DNA from: Streptomyces sp. ISL-96
GTDB taxonomy: Bacteria; Actinomycetota; Actinomycetes; Streptomycetales; Streptomycetaceae
DNA: 41,079 nucleotides
Assembly (NCBI RefSeq): GCF_018614035.1
Contig: NZ_JAGGPA010000062.1
Coordinates: 1 to 41,079, forward strand
Reading direction: 5' to 3'
Shown here: positions 32,440 to 40,860 of the stretch, piece by piece
How the letters are laid out: each line of letters opens with the position of its first letter
Position numbering within the stretch: the first letter of the stretch is position 1
Notes under the pieces: generated by a model
Database searches by the model: none
Told to the model about the DNA's origin: nothing
What the model saw: only the letters and a program-made list of their open reading frames with translations
Position numbers and translations under genes: made by a program

Positions 32440-33654
32440 TCAGCCCCGGCTCCCCTCCAGGTAGTGGAAGCCCGGCCGGGGGTGCATCAGGAAGTCGTGG
32501 TGCGAGATGTTCCACGCGTACGCGCCGGCGAGCGAGAAGGCCACCCGGTCGCCCGCCCGCAGCCCCGCCGCCGGGACCCGCCGTGCCAGGACGTCCTTCG
32601 GCGTACACAGCTGGCCGGTGAGAGTGACCCGGTCCTGACCGGCCCGTGAGCGCGGCCAGGGATGGGGCCAGTCGTCCACCGGCAGTACGCGGCACGGCTG
32701 GTCGTGCCCCTTCGTCGCCGGGGTGCGCAGATGGTGCGTACCGCCGCGGACGACCGCGAACTCCTCCCCCCGGCTGTGCTTCACGTCCAGCACCTCGGTG
32801 GCGTACCAGCCGCAGTACGCGGTGAGCGCGCGCCCCGGCTCGATACGGATCGTCAGGTGCGGGTGAGCGTCGGCCAGTTCGGCGAGCCCCTTGCCGTACG
32901 CCGCCCAGTCGAAGCGGCGCTCCGGCTCGGTGTAGTCCACCGTCATGCCGCCGCCGACGTTCACCTCGGACAGGCGCAGTCCGTGCCGGCCGGCCAGAGC
33001 GACCGCCCAGCCCACCACCGACTCGGCCACCGCCAGCTGCTCCCCCGCCTCCAGGCCGCTGGCGAGGTGGGCGTGTACGCCGACCAGCTCCAGCTGCGGG
33101 TACGCCTCGCCAGTGAGCAGTCGCACGCTCTCGTCGGCTTCCGCCGGGTCGATGCCGAACGGCGTCGGGCGGCCTCCCATCGCGAGGGAGCTGTTCTCCA
33201 GCGAGCCCTCCGGCAGCGGCAGATTGAAGCGCAGCAGCACCGCCACCCGCGCGTCCGGGACCGTGCGTGCGGCCAGTTCGGCCAGCATCCGCAGCTCGTA
33301 GACGCTCTCCACGTGGAAGCGGCGTACGCCCAGCTCCAGCGCGGTCGCGATCTCCGCAGGGGTCTTGCCGGGGCCGCCAAAGGCGAGCGGGTGGTCGGGA
33401 ACGGCCTGGTGGACGTGGGTGAGTTCGCCTCCGGAGGAGACCTCGTACCCGTCCACGTACGGGGCGAGCGCGGCCAGGATCTCCGGGTCCGGGTTGGCCT
33501 TGGCGGCGTAGTAGAGCTCGACGCGTCCGGGCAGGGCCGCCCGTACCGCCTCGGCGTGATCGCGCAGCGCCGTCAAGTCGTAGATGTAGGCGGGAAGTTC
33601 GGCCGCGGGGAGGGAAAGAGCACGGTCGCGCACCGCAGCAGTGGGGTCGGTCAT
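32440..33654 (-). CDS. Type III PLP-dependent decarboxylase (siderophore operon)
   Basis: A 404-residue alanine-racemase-fold decarboxylase of the DapDC/ornithine decarboxylase type. The PLP lysine is K52 in YYAAKANPDPE; HAHLASG and GGGMTVDY are also present, and the C-terminal active-site Cys is in LTGQLCTPKDV. It probably makes an amine building block (from an amino acid or a citryl-amino acid, as SbnH does in staphyloferrin B synthesis). ATG 33654 overlaps the stop of the upstream IucA/IucC gene as ATGA. It is the last gene of the operon. Confidence 0.9.
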   Translation of the reverse strand: MTDPTAAVRDRALSLPAAELPAYIYDLTALRDHAEAVRAALPGRVELYYAAKANPDPEILAALAPYVDGYEVSSGGELTHVHQAVPDHPLAFGGPGKTPAEIATALELGVRRFHVESVYELRMLAELAARTVPDARVAVLLRFNLPLPEGSLENSSLAMGGRPTPFGIDPAEADESVRLLTGEAYPQLELVGVHAHLASGLEAGEQLAVAESVVGWAVALAGRHGLRLSEVNVGGGMTVDYTEPERRFDWAAYGKGLAELADAHPHLTIRIEPGRALTAYCGWYATEVLDVKHSRGEEFAVVRGGTHHLRTPATKGHDQPCRVLPVDDWPHPWPRSRAGQDRVTLTGQLCTPKDVLARRVPAAGLRAGDRVAFSLAGAYAWNISHHDFLMHPRPGFHYLEGSRG

Positions 33655-35423
33655 CGGGCGTTCCAGGGGGTGTCGGTGCCGGTCGCCCCGGAAAGGACGT
33701 CCTCGGCGAGCGGCGAAGGGAGCCGTACGTAGCCGGCCTCGCGGTCGGCCTTGCGCTCCCAGCGGGTGAGCAGGTTGGCCTTGGCGGGCAGCGGAACCCC
33801 TGCGAGCAGGGCGGCGAGTCGTGGCGGGCAGCCGAAGCGGCCGGCGTAGTTCTGGAGTGTGGCGCGGACCTTGGCCCACAGGGCGGGTTCGGTTTCGGGG
33901 TGCAGGTCGGCCAGGGCGGCGAGCATCTCGGCGACGTGGTTGACCAGCAGGCAGTAGACCACGCGGTCCCAGCCGCGCTCCGCGTCGTACGTCATGGGAC
34001 CGGCGACCTCCGGCGGGAGCGCCGCCAGCGCGTCCGCGTGGTGCTCGGGAAGGAGTTTCGCGCCCTCCAGGTCGCGCAGGAGCACCTGGGCGGGCATGCC
34101 GTCGTCGTCGACGCAGACGACGACGTTCTGGAGGTGCGGCTCCAGCACCAGGCCGTGGTCGAAGTAGGCGGCGAGGACGGGCGGAAGGAGCAGTTCCAGA
34201 TACGCCTCCCACCAGTCCAGCGCGACCTGTGGGCCCGCCCCGTCGATGAGGTGGGAAATGTGCCCGGGCCCCGTCGGGTACTCGTCGGCGACGGCTGCGG
34301 CGAGCAGCGCTGTCGTGCCGGGCAGCTGGCGCCGGGACAGGCCCTCGCGGACGATTACTCCGAAGCCTTCGAGCAGGGCGAGATCCGGTACGCCGTCGGG
34401 GCCGGGGAGGGCGAGACCGCGGTAGGCGGGCTCGCGGAGCACGGCGCTGCCGGGGAACCGCACCGCCAGATCCGTCAGGGCCGGGCGCAGCAGGCGGGTC
34501 AGGGCGACGGCGCCCGCCAGCTCGTAACTGGCGTTCTTTCGCACGCAGTTGGTGATGCGAATGTTCAGGCTGAACTTCAGGAACGTCTCGCCGTCGTACA
34601 GCGTGCGCACGGAAGCGGTGGCGGCGAACGGCGTGCCGCCCTCGCCGAGGTCGATGACGTCGCCGCGCGTCAGCGCCTCGCGGAGCGCGGGGTGCTCGCG
34701 CAGCAGCTCGTACTGCCAGGGGTGCGCGGGCAGCAGCCGGTAACCGGTAGGCACGACAGGGCCGTCGTCATGGTTCAGCCGGTCGAGCCGATCCAGGGGG
34801 TGGGCCGCGCCAGGCTCGGCGCTCTCCTCGGCGATCAGCCCCTCACGTACGGCGAGATGGCGCAGCGGGAAGGACGCCGCCGCCTCGGGGGCGTACGACG
34901 CCCAGGAGTCCGCGTCCCCGGTGCGGGCCTTGGGGGTCGGATGGAAGCGGTGGCCGAAGACCAGGGACTGCTCCGACGCGACGTACGAGAGGTGGCGGTC
35001 GGCGGCCGCCGGGCGGGGACCGGCCGCGAGCGCGGCTCGTATGTTCCGGTGGCTTGAGGTGATCTGCTCCAGGAACTCCTCGTTGCGTACGCCCGTACGG
35101 AGCGAGAGTTCGGCTTGGGCGTAGTCGGCGAGCCGCCGCCAGCCGACCTCCGCCCACGTGTCGCCGTCACGCTGCTCGGTCACCGGGCCGGTGAAGCGGT
35201 GCGCGCCCAGCAGCGAGGTGCGGCGCAGCGCGACGCGCAGGAGTACGCCGCATCGAGGCAGCCGCAGCAGCAGGCGGTCGTCGGCGACGGCGGTCTGGTG
35301 CTCGGGTCCCGAGACCTCGCGCAGCAGACAGTTCAGGAGGGTGTGCGCCACGGCCTCGTCGGCGGTGGGCAGACCGCGCGGGGCGGACGTGTGACGGGGG
35401 GCGGCGCCGGTCGGCAGTGTCAT
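33651..35423 (-). CDS. IucA/IucC-family siderophore synthetase 1
   Basis: A 590-residue NRPS-independent siderophore (NIS) synthetase that adenylates a carboxylate and condenses it with an amine or alcohol. Family motifs: GHRFHPTPKARTG, LLPAHPWQYELL, KFSLNIRITNCVRKNASYEL and LVLEPHLQNVVVCVDDDG, and a C-terminal FhuF-like region. ATG 35423 follows CGCAGGAGC and shares bases with the stop of the short upstream frame (TGATG). It is coupled to the decarboxylase downstream by ATGA. Confidence 0.93.
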   Translation of the reverse strand: MTLPTGAAPRHTSAPRGLPTADEAVAHTLLNCLLREVSGPEHQTAVADDRLLLRLPRCGVLLRVALRRTSLLGAHRFTGPVTEQRDGDTWAEVGWRRLADYAQAELSLRTGVRNEEFLEQITSSHRNIRAALAAGPRPAAADRHLSYVASEQSLVFGHRFHPTPKARTGDADSWASYAPEAAASFPLRHLAVREGLIAEESAEPGAAHPLDRLDRLNHDDGPVVPTGYRLLPAHPWQYELLREHPALREALTRGDVIDLGEGGTPFAATASVRTLYDGETFLKFSLNIRITNCVRKNASYELAGAVALTRLLRPALTDLAVRFPGSAVLREPAYRGLALPGPDGVPDLALLEGFGVIVREGLSRRQLPGTTALLAAAVADEYPTGPGHISHLIDGAGPQVALDWWEAYLELLLPPVLAAYFDHGLVLEPHLQNVVVCVDDDGMPAQVLLRDLEGAKLLPEHHADALAALPPEVAGPMTYDAERGWDRVVYCLLVNHVAEMLAALADLHPETEPALWAKVRATLQNYAGRFGCPPRLAALLAGVPLPAKANLLTRWERKADREAGYVRLPSPLAEDVLSGATGTDTPWNAR

Positions 35424-35734
35424 CAACGGCTCCTGCGAGGACGGAACGAACGGCGGAACAGAGCGGGAGGGGCGACCAGCAAGGCCGCGGTCACGGTGGC
35501 GGCGGCCCCGGCCCTGGAGGACGTCTCCGGCGAGCCGAACATCCCGCCGGGCGCCCGGCCCTCGGTGCAGCCCGCGGCCGGCTGCGGCAGGCAGACCAGG
35601 CAGCGACAGGCAGACCAGACCGAGGGTGAGACCGGCGACGCCGAGCAGCAGCGGTGCGCCCGCGAAGGCCTCGATCGTACCGGCCATTTCGTGGGCGGCG
35701 GGGCTCCGCAGGCACCCCGCACCGGCGCGCTCAT
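35423..35734 (-). pseudogene. Remnant of an MFS (probable siderophore exporter) gene
   Basis: A 103-codon frame whose ATG overlaps the stop of synthetase 2 (ATGA) and whose stop overlaps the start of synthetase 1 (TGATG), exactly as expected for an operon gene. The middle does not look like protein in this frame, but another frame reads IEAFAGAPLLLGVAGLTLGLVCLSL, a convincing membrane helix, and the end reads AATVTAALLVAPPALFRR, another. I infer a transporter gene reduced by a large deletion and a frameshift, leaving its ends. The MFS identity is inferred from hydrophobicity and operon type. Confidence 0.5.
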
Positions 35735-37518
35735 CGTGCGGCCCCCGTCCGCAGAAGGTAGTTGGGGCCGTCGGTGTAGTGCTTGTTGATGTCGGCGGCG
35801 CCCGAGCGCTCCTTGCTGAGCAGGGTGCCCGCGGTGACCATCGCCTTGACCGGCAGGCTCGGCGCGTCCAGCACGTGGGCGCGCAGCACCGCTCCGGGCT
35901 CACCGGGCGCCGTACCGAGCCGTTCGACTGCCTCGGCGAGCCGGTCGCGTACGAGCCTCAGCAGCGTGTCGAGAGGCGCTCGGCCGTGCCGGGCGAGCCC
36001 GAAGGCGTACGCGCCCGCGCAGAGGTGGACCGTGATGGTGGTGAACAGGTCGGTGAGCTGCCGGTCGTCGTCCGTGAAGGTCCGCGGGTCGGCGAAGTCG
36101 GACGGCGCGGGGGCATCGGCGCCGAGGCTCTCGCGCAGCCGGGCGGTGTGGAGGCGCGGCCCGTCGTTGTCCTTCAGCAGAAGCCGCAGCCGGGTGGGGC
36201 CGCCGCCCTCGGAGTCCAGCACAAGGGAGATGTTCTGCTGATGGGACTCCAGCGCGACGCCGTACCCGAAGAGTGTGGTCTGCCAGTCGAAGAGGAGAGT
36301 GAGGCAGGCGTCGATCAGGGCGACGGTGTCACCGCCGTAGAACCGGTCCGCGAGGTGGTCGATCACGAGCCGGCCGTCGGGTGCCTCGCTCAGCAGAGCC
36401 GCCATGGGGACGACGGCCGACGACTCCAGCCCCGCCGGGTAACGGCGGCAGAGTACGGCGAGGAGCTCATGTCCGGCATGGGCGTACGTCGCCTCGTCGG
36501 CATGCAGGACCGTATCCGCGAACCGCTCCTCGCGGGCGATCACGCACTCCAGCAGCCGCTGCACCGCCGCGCCGTCGACGAGCGTGCCGGGCTTGATGGT
36601 GCGGCGGTTGCGCAGCCCCAGGGACGCGGTGGCGAGCGGCACCTTGAGGTGCAGTCCGGGGTCCGCCGCAAGTGCGACCGTACGCATCGACAGGGTCGGT
36701 ACGGCTTCGAGGGACGGCCGGTCGGCCAGGACCGTACGGTCCGTGAGCCCGCTCTCGCGCAGGGCTTCGCGCAGTGGCGCGCCGATCGTCAGCGGGTGGA
36801 CCGGCAGCGCGAAATGGGTGCGGTGGAGCTCGGGCAGGCCCAGGATCGCGGGGGTGGGCCAGCAGTCGGGCAGGGACGAGGGGCCGCCCGGCAGGGTGAC
36901 GGCGTCTTGCGGTACGGCGATCCAGCGCAGCGCGAAGCGAGGGTGGAACTCCGGTGCGTACGCGCGGAGTTGGTCCCGGCCGAGGCCGGACCGGCCGCGT
37001 GCGGTCGGGTAGACGGGGTGGTCGAGATGAGCGGCGAGGGTGTCGTGGGCGAGGCCGCCGGCCAGGCCGGTCCAGTCGGCGGGGGTGGCGCCGTACCGGG
37101 CGGTGAGGGCTTCGGTGACCTCTTGGCGGACCTCGGTGTGCAGACGGACGGTGTCGAGGGTCTGCCGGCATTCCTCGGCGAAGTCGTCGAATCCGCCCCG
37201 GTCGGCGGGGTCGGCCAGCGCGCGCAGCGCCGTGACGACCTCGGCGAGGGTGGTCAGTTCTGCCCCGTCGGACTCCCGGCGCAGCAACGGCAGACGGGCG
37301 GCGTCGGCGCACTGGAAGCCGTCATCGGAGACCGGGAGCAGCAGCGCGTCCCCGTCACCGAGGTCAAGCCGCAGCCAGCGTCCGTCGGGCAGCTGTACGG
37401 GGGTGCTGCGCGTCCGCAAGCCGGTGACATCTTCGCGCAGCAGCGCGCTGAGGACCCGCAGCAGCAGCCCGGCCTCGGCGGCGTCGGGCTTCGTGGCGGC
37501 GGTCTTGGCGGCGGTCAC
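35731..37518 (-). CDS. IucA/IucC-family siderophore synthetase 2
   Basis: A 595-residue NIS synthetase, diverged from synthetase 1. Motifs: DHPVYPTARGRSGL, FHPRFALRW, FALPVHPLTIG, LHLKVPLATASLGLRNRRTI and VALESHQQNISLVLD. Two synthetases imply two condensation steps around a di- or tricarboxylate such as citrate. GTG 37518 overlaps the stop of the ATP-grasp gene as GTGA; ATG 37533 is an alternative. It is followed by the MFS remnant. Confidence 0.93.
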   Translation of the reverse strand: MTAAKTAATKPDAAEAGLLLRVLSALLREDVTGLRTRSTPVQLPDGRWLRLDLGDGDALLLPVSDDGFQCADAARLPLLRRESDGAELTTLAEVVTALRALADPADRGGFDDFAEECRQTLDTVRLHTEVRQEVTEALTARYGATPADWTGLAGGLAHDTLAAHLDHPVYPTARGRSGLGRDQLRAYAPEFHPRFALRWIAVPQDAVTLPGGPSSLPDCWPTPAILGLPELHRTHFALPVHPLTIGAPLREALRESGLTDRTVLADRPSLEAVPTLSMRTVALAADPGLHLKVPLATASLGLRNRRTIKPGTLVDGAAVQRLLECVIAREERFADTVLHADEATYAHAGHELLAVLCRRYPAGLESSAVVPMAALLSEAPDGRLVIDHLADRFYGGDTVALIDACLTLLFDWQTTLFGYGVALESHQQNISLVLDSEGGGPTRLRLLLKDNDGPRLHTARLRESLGADAPAPSDFADPRTFTDDDRQLTDLFTTITVHLCAGAYAFGLARHGRAPLDTLLRLVRDRLAEAVERLGTAPGEPGAVLRAHVLDAPSLPVKAMVTAGTLLSKERSGAADINKHYTDGPNYLLRTGAAR

Positions 37519-38705
37519 GGCGTGAACTCCCATCGCTGCTCGGCGAGGAAGCCGGTCACCGCCCGGTCGACGGCCTCCTGGTCGGTCCCGATGCCACGCA
37601 GCACGCCGACGAAGTCGCGGTTGGTGTGGTGGATTTCGTGCCGCTCGCCGATCTCGCGCAGCGGGCGGTAGGCCAGCCGTACGCCGTCCACGGTCAGGTC
37701 GGCGGCTGCCGGGGCGGCGGTGAGTGTCCCCGCCCTCTCGGCGCACGGGTAGTCCAGGCGGGCCCGCCCGTCGGAGCGTGCCCCGAGGTCGGCGGGGAGC
37801 GGCTCGCCCAGGTGCGTACGCAGGATGTGCTCGAACAGCGGGATACCGAGCAGCTCTTGCAGCAGCAGGTCGCACTGGTCACCGATCGCCCGGTAGTTCA
37901 CCTCGATGATCCGCGCGCGGCCCTCGTGCACCACGAACTCGGTGTGGCAGGCGCCGAATCCCACCCCCAGCGCGTCGAGCCGGCTGAGCACCTGCGCGAC
38001 GATGGGCTCGGGGTGCTCGGGAACGTACGTCAGACGCGTCTCGATGAAGTACGGCGGCGGGGAGAGCTCGGTGTGGAAGCCGCCCAGCACATGCCGCAGC
38101 CGGCCGTCGCCGAGGGTCTCCAGCGTGTACAGCTCGCCGACCAGATACTCCTCGACGACGAGGGCCGCTTCCGGCCGCCGTGCCTGGATCTCCTTGCAGC
38201 GCAGCACCAGTTCGTCGTCCGTGCCGACCAGCACGACGTCCTCGCTCGCCACACCTTCGCGCGGTTTGACCACACAGGGGTACGGAACGGGGCGGGCCAG
38301 CAGCTCAACAGGGTCCTGCCCCGCCGCGAGTTCGGCCGACCACACGGCGTCGGCTCCGGCGGCGGCGAGGTGCCTGCGCATCTCGGCCTTGTCCTTGGTG
38401 CGCAGGGTCGCCCGCCAGTCCTTGGCGGGGAGACCGAAGTACGCGGCGGCCAGCGCGGCCTGGGTCTGGAGGTGGTCGCTGTTGGTGAAGACCGCGTCGG
38501 CCGGGTGGTGGGTGGCGATCCGGGTGATGACGGCGCGGTAGTCGCGTACGTCGCACTCCAGTATCTCGATGTCCGCAGCGCGGCGCCGGTGTGGTTCGGG
38601 CTGGTCGGTGAGGAGCGTGATGTCGATGCCGAGCCGGCGGGCGGCGGGGAGGAAGCCCTCGGACACGGAGTCGGTCGGGTTGAGTGCGAGCAGGTACATC
38701 CGCAT
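37515..38705 (-). CDS. ATP-grasp ligase of the siderophore operon
   Basis: A 396-residue ATP-grasp protein that forms amide or peptide bonds through an acyl phosphate. Visible are CVVKPREGVASEDVVLV (nucleotide-binding lysine), LVVEEYLVGELYTLETLGDG, and the metal-binding CHTEFVVHEGRARIIEVNYRAIGDQ. Its co-occurrence with two NIS synthetases suggests that the siderophore carries an amino acid or peptide linkage. It starts at ATG 38705; ATG 38699 is also possible. It is coupled downstream by GTGA. Confidence 0.9.
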   Translation of the reverse strand: MRMYLLALNPTDSVSEGFLPAARRLGIDITLLTDQPEPHRRRAADIEILECDVRDYRAVITRIATHHPADAVFTNSDHLQTQAALAAAYFGLPAKDWRATLRTKDKAEMRRHLAAAGADAVWSAELAAGQDPVELLARPVPYPCVVKPREGVASEDVVLVGTDDELVLRCKEIQARRPEAALVVEEYLVGELYTLETLGDGRLRHVLGGFHTELSPPPYFIETRLTYVPEHPEPIVAQVLSRLDALGVGFGACHTEFVVHEGRARIIEVNYRAIGDQCDLLLQELLGIPLFEHILRTHLGEPLPADLGARSDGRARLDYPCAERAGTLTAAPAAADLTVDGVRLAYRPLREIGERHEIHHTNRDFVGVLRGIGTDQEAVDRAVTGFLAEQRWEFTP

Positions 38706-38793
38706 GTGGGTAGCCCCTTCCGGGCCGTGGGGACGGGGCGAAACGGTGGCGCCGGCCGGGAGCGGACCGGCCTGCGGCCCGCCCCGCCACTGG

Positions 38794-39000
38794 TTACTTC
38801 TTGGGGAGTTCCACGCCGGTGGCCTCGGTGAAGATGGCGACAGTGGACATCGGCACGGGCCGCGAACCCATGGCAGGGCTCAGCGCCGCGCACAGCGCCA
38901 GCGCGCACGCGCCTACAACGGCGGCAGAAAGGAGCGGAATCCGCCGGGCAGTCGTGAGGGACGGAGCACCCGTCGGGGCCCCCGGCTCGATCTTGGACAC
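38794..39000 (-). CDS. Small single-pass membrane or secreted protein, first gene of the siderophore operon
   Basis: A 68-residue product from GTG 39000: a short polar start, a hydrophobic stretch IPLLSAAVVGACALALCAALS (residues 21-41) and a polar C-terminal tail of about 27 residues. No ribosome site precedes the GTG, but the promoter -10 (TAACCT) lies eight bases before it, so a leaderless transcript is likely. The open frame continues upstream through the iron box, which argues against a longer start. There is no match I recognise; a role in siderophore export or assembly at the membrane is a guess from position. Confidence 0.6.
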   Translation of the reverse strand: MSKIEPGAPTGAPSLTTARRIPLLSAAVVGACALALCAALSPAMGSRPVPMSTVAIFTEATGVELPKK

Positions 39001-39008
39001 GAGGCGAC

Positions 39009-39039
39009 AGGTTAGGTTAGGTGTGCCTAAGTCTGTCAA
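39009..39039 (-). promoter_or_regulatory. Promoter overlapped by an iron box (siderophore operon)
   Basis: On the minus strand, TTGACA (39034-39039) and TAACCT (39009-39014) are 19 bases apart. The iron box TTAGGTTAGGTGTGCCTAA (39012-39030) covers the spacer and -10; it matches 15 of 19 positions of the Streptomyces DmdR1 consensus as I recall it. Iron-loaded DmdR/IdeR would block polymerase directly. Confidence 0.75.
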
Positions 39040-39101
39040 CTCGCTGCGTGTTCTTCTCGCCATGTGATCCATCCCCTGCATCACCGCAGCGCCCACATGG
39101 G

Positions 39102-39124
39102 ACTAAGGTGAGCCTCACCTTAGT
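39102..39124 (+). promoter_or_regulatory. Second iron box, perfect 23-bp palindrome
   Basis: Arms ACTAAGGTGAG and CTCACCTTAGT flank a single central C. The core TAAGGTGAGCCTCACCTTA matches the DmdR1 iron box at 15 of 19 positions. It ends 23 bases before the FhuF-type reductase start and should give iron repression of that gene. Confidence 0.8.
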
Positions 39125-39147
39125 CTAGTGATGTTGGAGGGGAGTTG

Positions 39148-40002
39148 ATGATGCCTGCCCAGGCACCCACCGCACCTGCCCCCGAAGCGAGTTGGGCCGT
39201 ACCTCTGGCTGAGACGTATCAACGCCTCGCCCGCATCTGCGAGTCGCTGAACGTGGAAGTCGCACGGTGGCCACATCCGGCCGACGGATGGACCGACGGC
39301 GAGCACCTGGTGGCCGTTCCCGGACAGCTCGACGAATTCGTCGGTGCGGAATCCCTGCGCATCCAAGCCGCACACGGCCACGCCGCCCGGCCTGACGTCG
39401 CCGCCTCCAGGGCGCTGCACCACTACCTGTGGTCGGTCTGCCTGCTGATGAGCGGCCCCTGGTACCTGGAGCGGCGAGTGCCTCATCTACGGCCGCAGAA
39501 CGTACACATCGAGCGCCGCAGCGGAGACCTCGCCGTCGTTCCCGGCCCCTTCACATGCCTGCCCGACGATCCCGCGGCAGCGTCCCCCGGCGTTCGCGTC
39601 GTACCCGACGAGGAGACACTGCGCGGCGAGCTGCGGAGCATCGTGGTGGAGCACGTACGCCCCCTGCTGACCGGGCTGGCACCCCAACTCCGGCGCGGAC
39701 CACGGGTGTTGTGGGGTATGACCGGCGACGATCTGATCTCCGGGATCTGGTATCTCGGCCGTACGCTCGGCGAGGAGGACCGGTCGGTCCGCGCCGCCAC
39801 CGAACTGCTCCCCGGCCCGATCGCGCCGTTCCCCGGCGGCGCCGACTTCCGCCGGCTGCGCGACAGCGCCGGCCTGCCGCACACGACCCGCACCCGGCTC
39901 GGCTGCTGCCTCTACTACACGATCCGTCCGGACAGCGCGTGCCTGACCTGCCCCCGCGTCTGCGACAGCGCACGCGCCCAGAGGCTCGACACGCCGCGTT
40001 GA
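39148..40002 (+). CDS. FhuF-type (2Fe-2S) ferric-siderophore reductase
   Basis: A 284-residue protein. The C-terminal motif Cys253-Cys254-x10-Cys265-x2-Cys268 (in GCCLYYTIRPDSACLTCPR) is the hallmark of FhuF-like siderophore-iron reductases. These reduce ferric siderophore in the cytosol to free the iron. ATG 39148 follows GGAGGGGAG; ATG 39151 is next. It is divergent from the siderophore operon with an iron box upstream, so synthesis and iron release are co-regulated by iron. Confidence 0.9.
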   Translation: MMPAQAPTAPAPEASWAVPLAETYQRLARICESLNVEVARWPHPADGWTDGEHLVAVPGQLDEFVGAESLRIQAAHGHAARPDVAASRALHHYLWSVCLLMSGPWYLERRVPHLRPQNVHIERRSGDLAVVPGPFTCLPDDPAAASPGVRVVPDEETLRGELRSIVVEHVRPLLTGLAPQLRRGPRVLWGMTGDDLISGIWYLGRTLGEEDRSVRAATELLPGPIAPFPGGADFRRLRDSAGLPHTTRTRLGCCLYYTIRPDSACLTCPRVCDSARAQRLDTPR

Positions 40003-40003
40003 G

Positions 40004-40228
40004 TCACAGCCGCGTCTCCGGACCCCAGTACTCCGGGCCGCCGCCCCGCCAATCGATCAATGGGGACACCACGACTTCGGTGTCCTCCATGTCCAGCCCG
40101 GCACGGCTCAGGAACTCGACCAGGTCGGGAAGGCCCGACGCGAGGCCGAGGTCCTCACCACGCACGGTCACGCGACGGCCACCCTGACCGAGCGGCGGAT
40201 GAACGATCACAGGCAGGTGTCCGGACAT
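40004..40228 (-). CDS. Small hypothetical protein
   Basis: A 74-residue soluble protein (MSGHLPVIVHPP...), containing GRRVTVRGEDLGLASGLPDLVEFLSRAGLDM and a C-terminal SPLIDWRGGGPEYWG. I recall similar small proteins in Streptomyces but none with a function. ATG 40228 is preferred over the longer frame to 40273; the ribosome site is weak. It is convergent with the FhuF-type gene, with one base between the stops. Confidence 0.65.
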   Translation of the reverse strand: MSGHLPVIVHPPLGQGGRRVTVRGEDLGLASGLPDLVEFLSRAGLDMEDTEVVVSPLIDWRGGGPEYWGPETRL

Positions 40229-40533
40229 GGAACCAGCGTCCCCCCGGAACGCCCGGGACGCATCCGGATGCATCCGGACGGGCTACGGGCACACCCGGCC
40301 GGCGCGGAACACGCCGCCGGGCCGGTGCTCGCCGCAAACACCCATGGTCCGCATCCGGGCCCCGCGATGCGGCTCATCAACACCTCGAACATGTCCTGCC
40401 AGCGGGCAAGATCTATGCTGTGCCCCGCGTCCACTGCCTGATCGTCTGTCTTGCCGCATCCCGTTCCCGGACCAGCCCGACCAGCAAGACCAGGATCTGG
40501 GCCTGAGCACCAGTTCTGGAGTTGAATCGGCCG
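40229..40533. other. Intergenic gap without a recognised gene
   Basis: It contains the perfect palindrome GCATCCGGATGC (40260-40271) and a direct repeat CATCCGGA, close to the start of the hypothetical gene on the minus strand. These could be an operator. Open frames here are short and not protein-like. Confidence 0.4.
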
Positions 40534-40860
40534 ATGGACATGTCCTCCCAAGAGATCCGCATGCCCCTCAACGAGGTCGTCGCAGTCCTGCAGGACCTGA
40601 ACGAGTTCGTGGTTTCCCTCGACCGACTCGGATCCCGCCAGGCATCCGGAACCGCCGACGAGTACACAGTCGGCACATTCATCGCCGACTGGGATGTCGC
40701 TCGGCGACTGGCCCGCGCCCGAAGCGTCATCAGCGTCGCGCTGGATGTGCAACTGAGCGAGGAAGACAACGCCGAGATCGACGCCCTGTGCGACCAGGGC
40801 CGCTTTTACACGGACAGTCCAACTGAGGCAGCAAGATCACGATCTACGGCGGAGCATTAG
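40534..40860 (+). CDS. Hypothetical protein
   Basis: A 108-residue protein (MDMSSQEIRMPLNEVVAVLQDLNEFV...), mostly helical and acidic with DEYTVGTFIADWDVARRLARARSVISVAL in the middle. No domain is recognised. ATG 40534 has GGAG 14 bases upstream; TTG 40522 and ATG 40540 are alternatives. Its base composition is lower in GC than the neighbours. Its stop overlaps the stop of the convergent phosphatase gene. Confidence 0.6.
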   Translation: MDMSSQEIRMPLNEVVAVLQDLNEFVVSLDRLGSRQASGTADEYTVGTFIADWDVARRLARARSVISVALDVQLSEEDNAEIDALCDQGRFYTDSPTEAARSRSTAEH

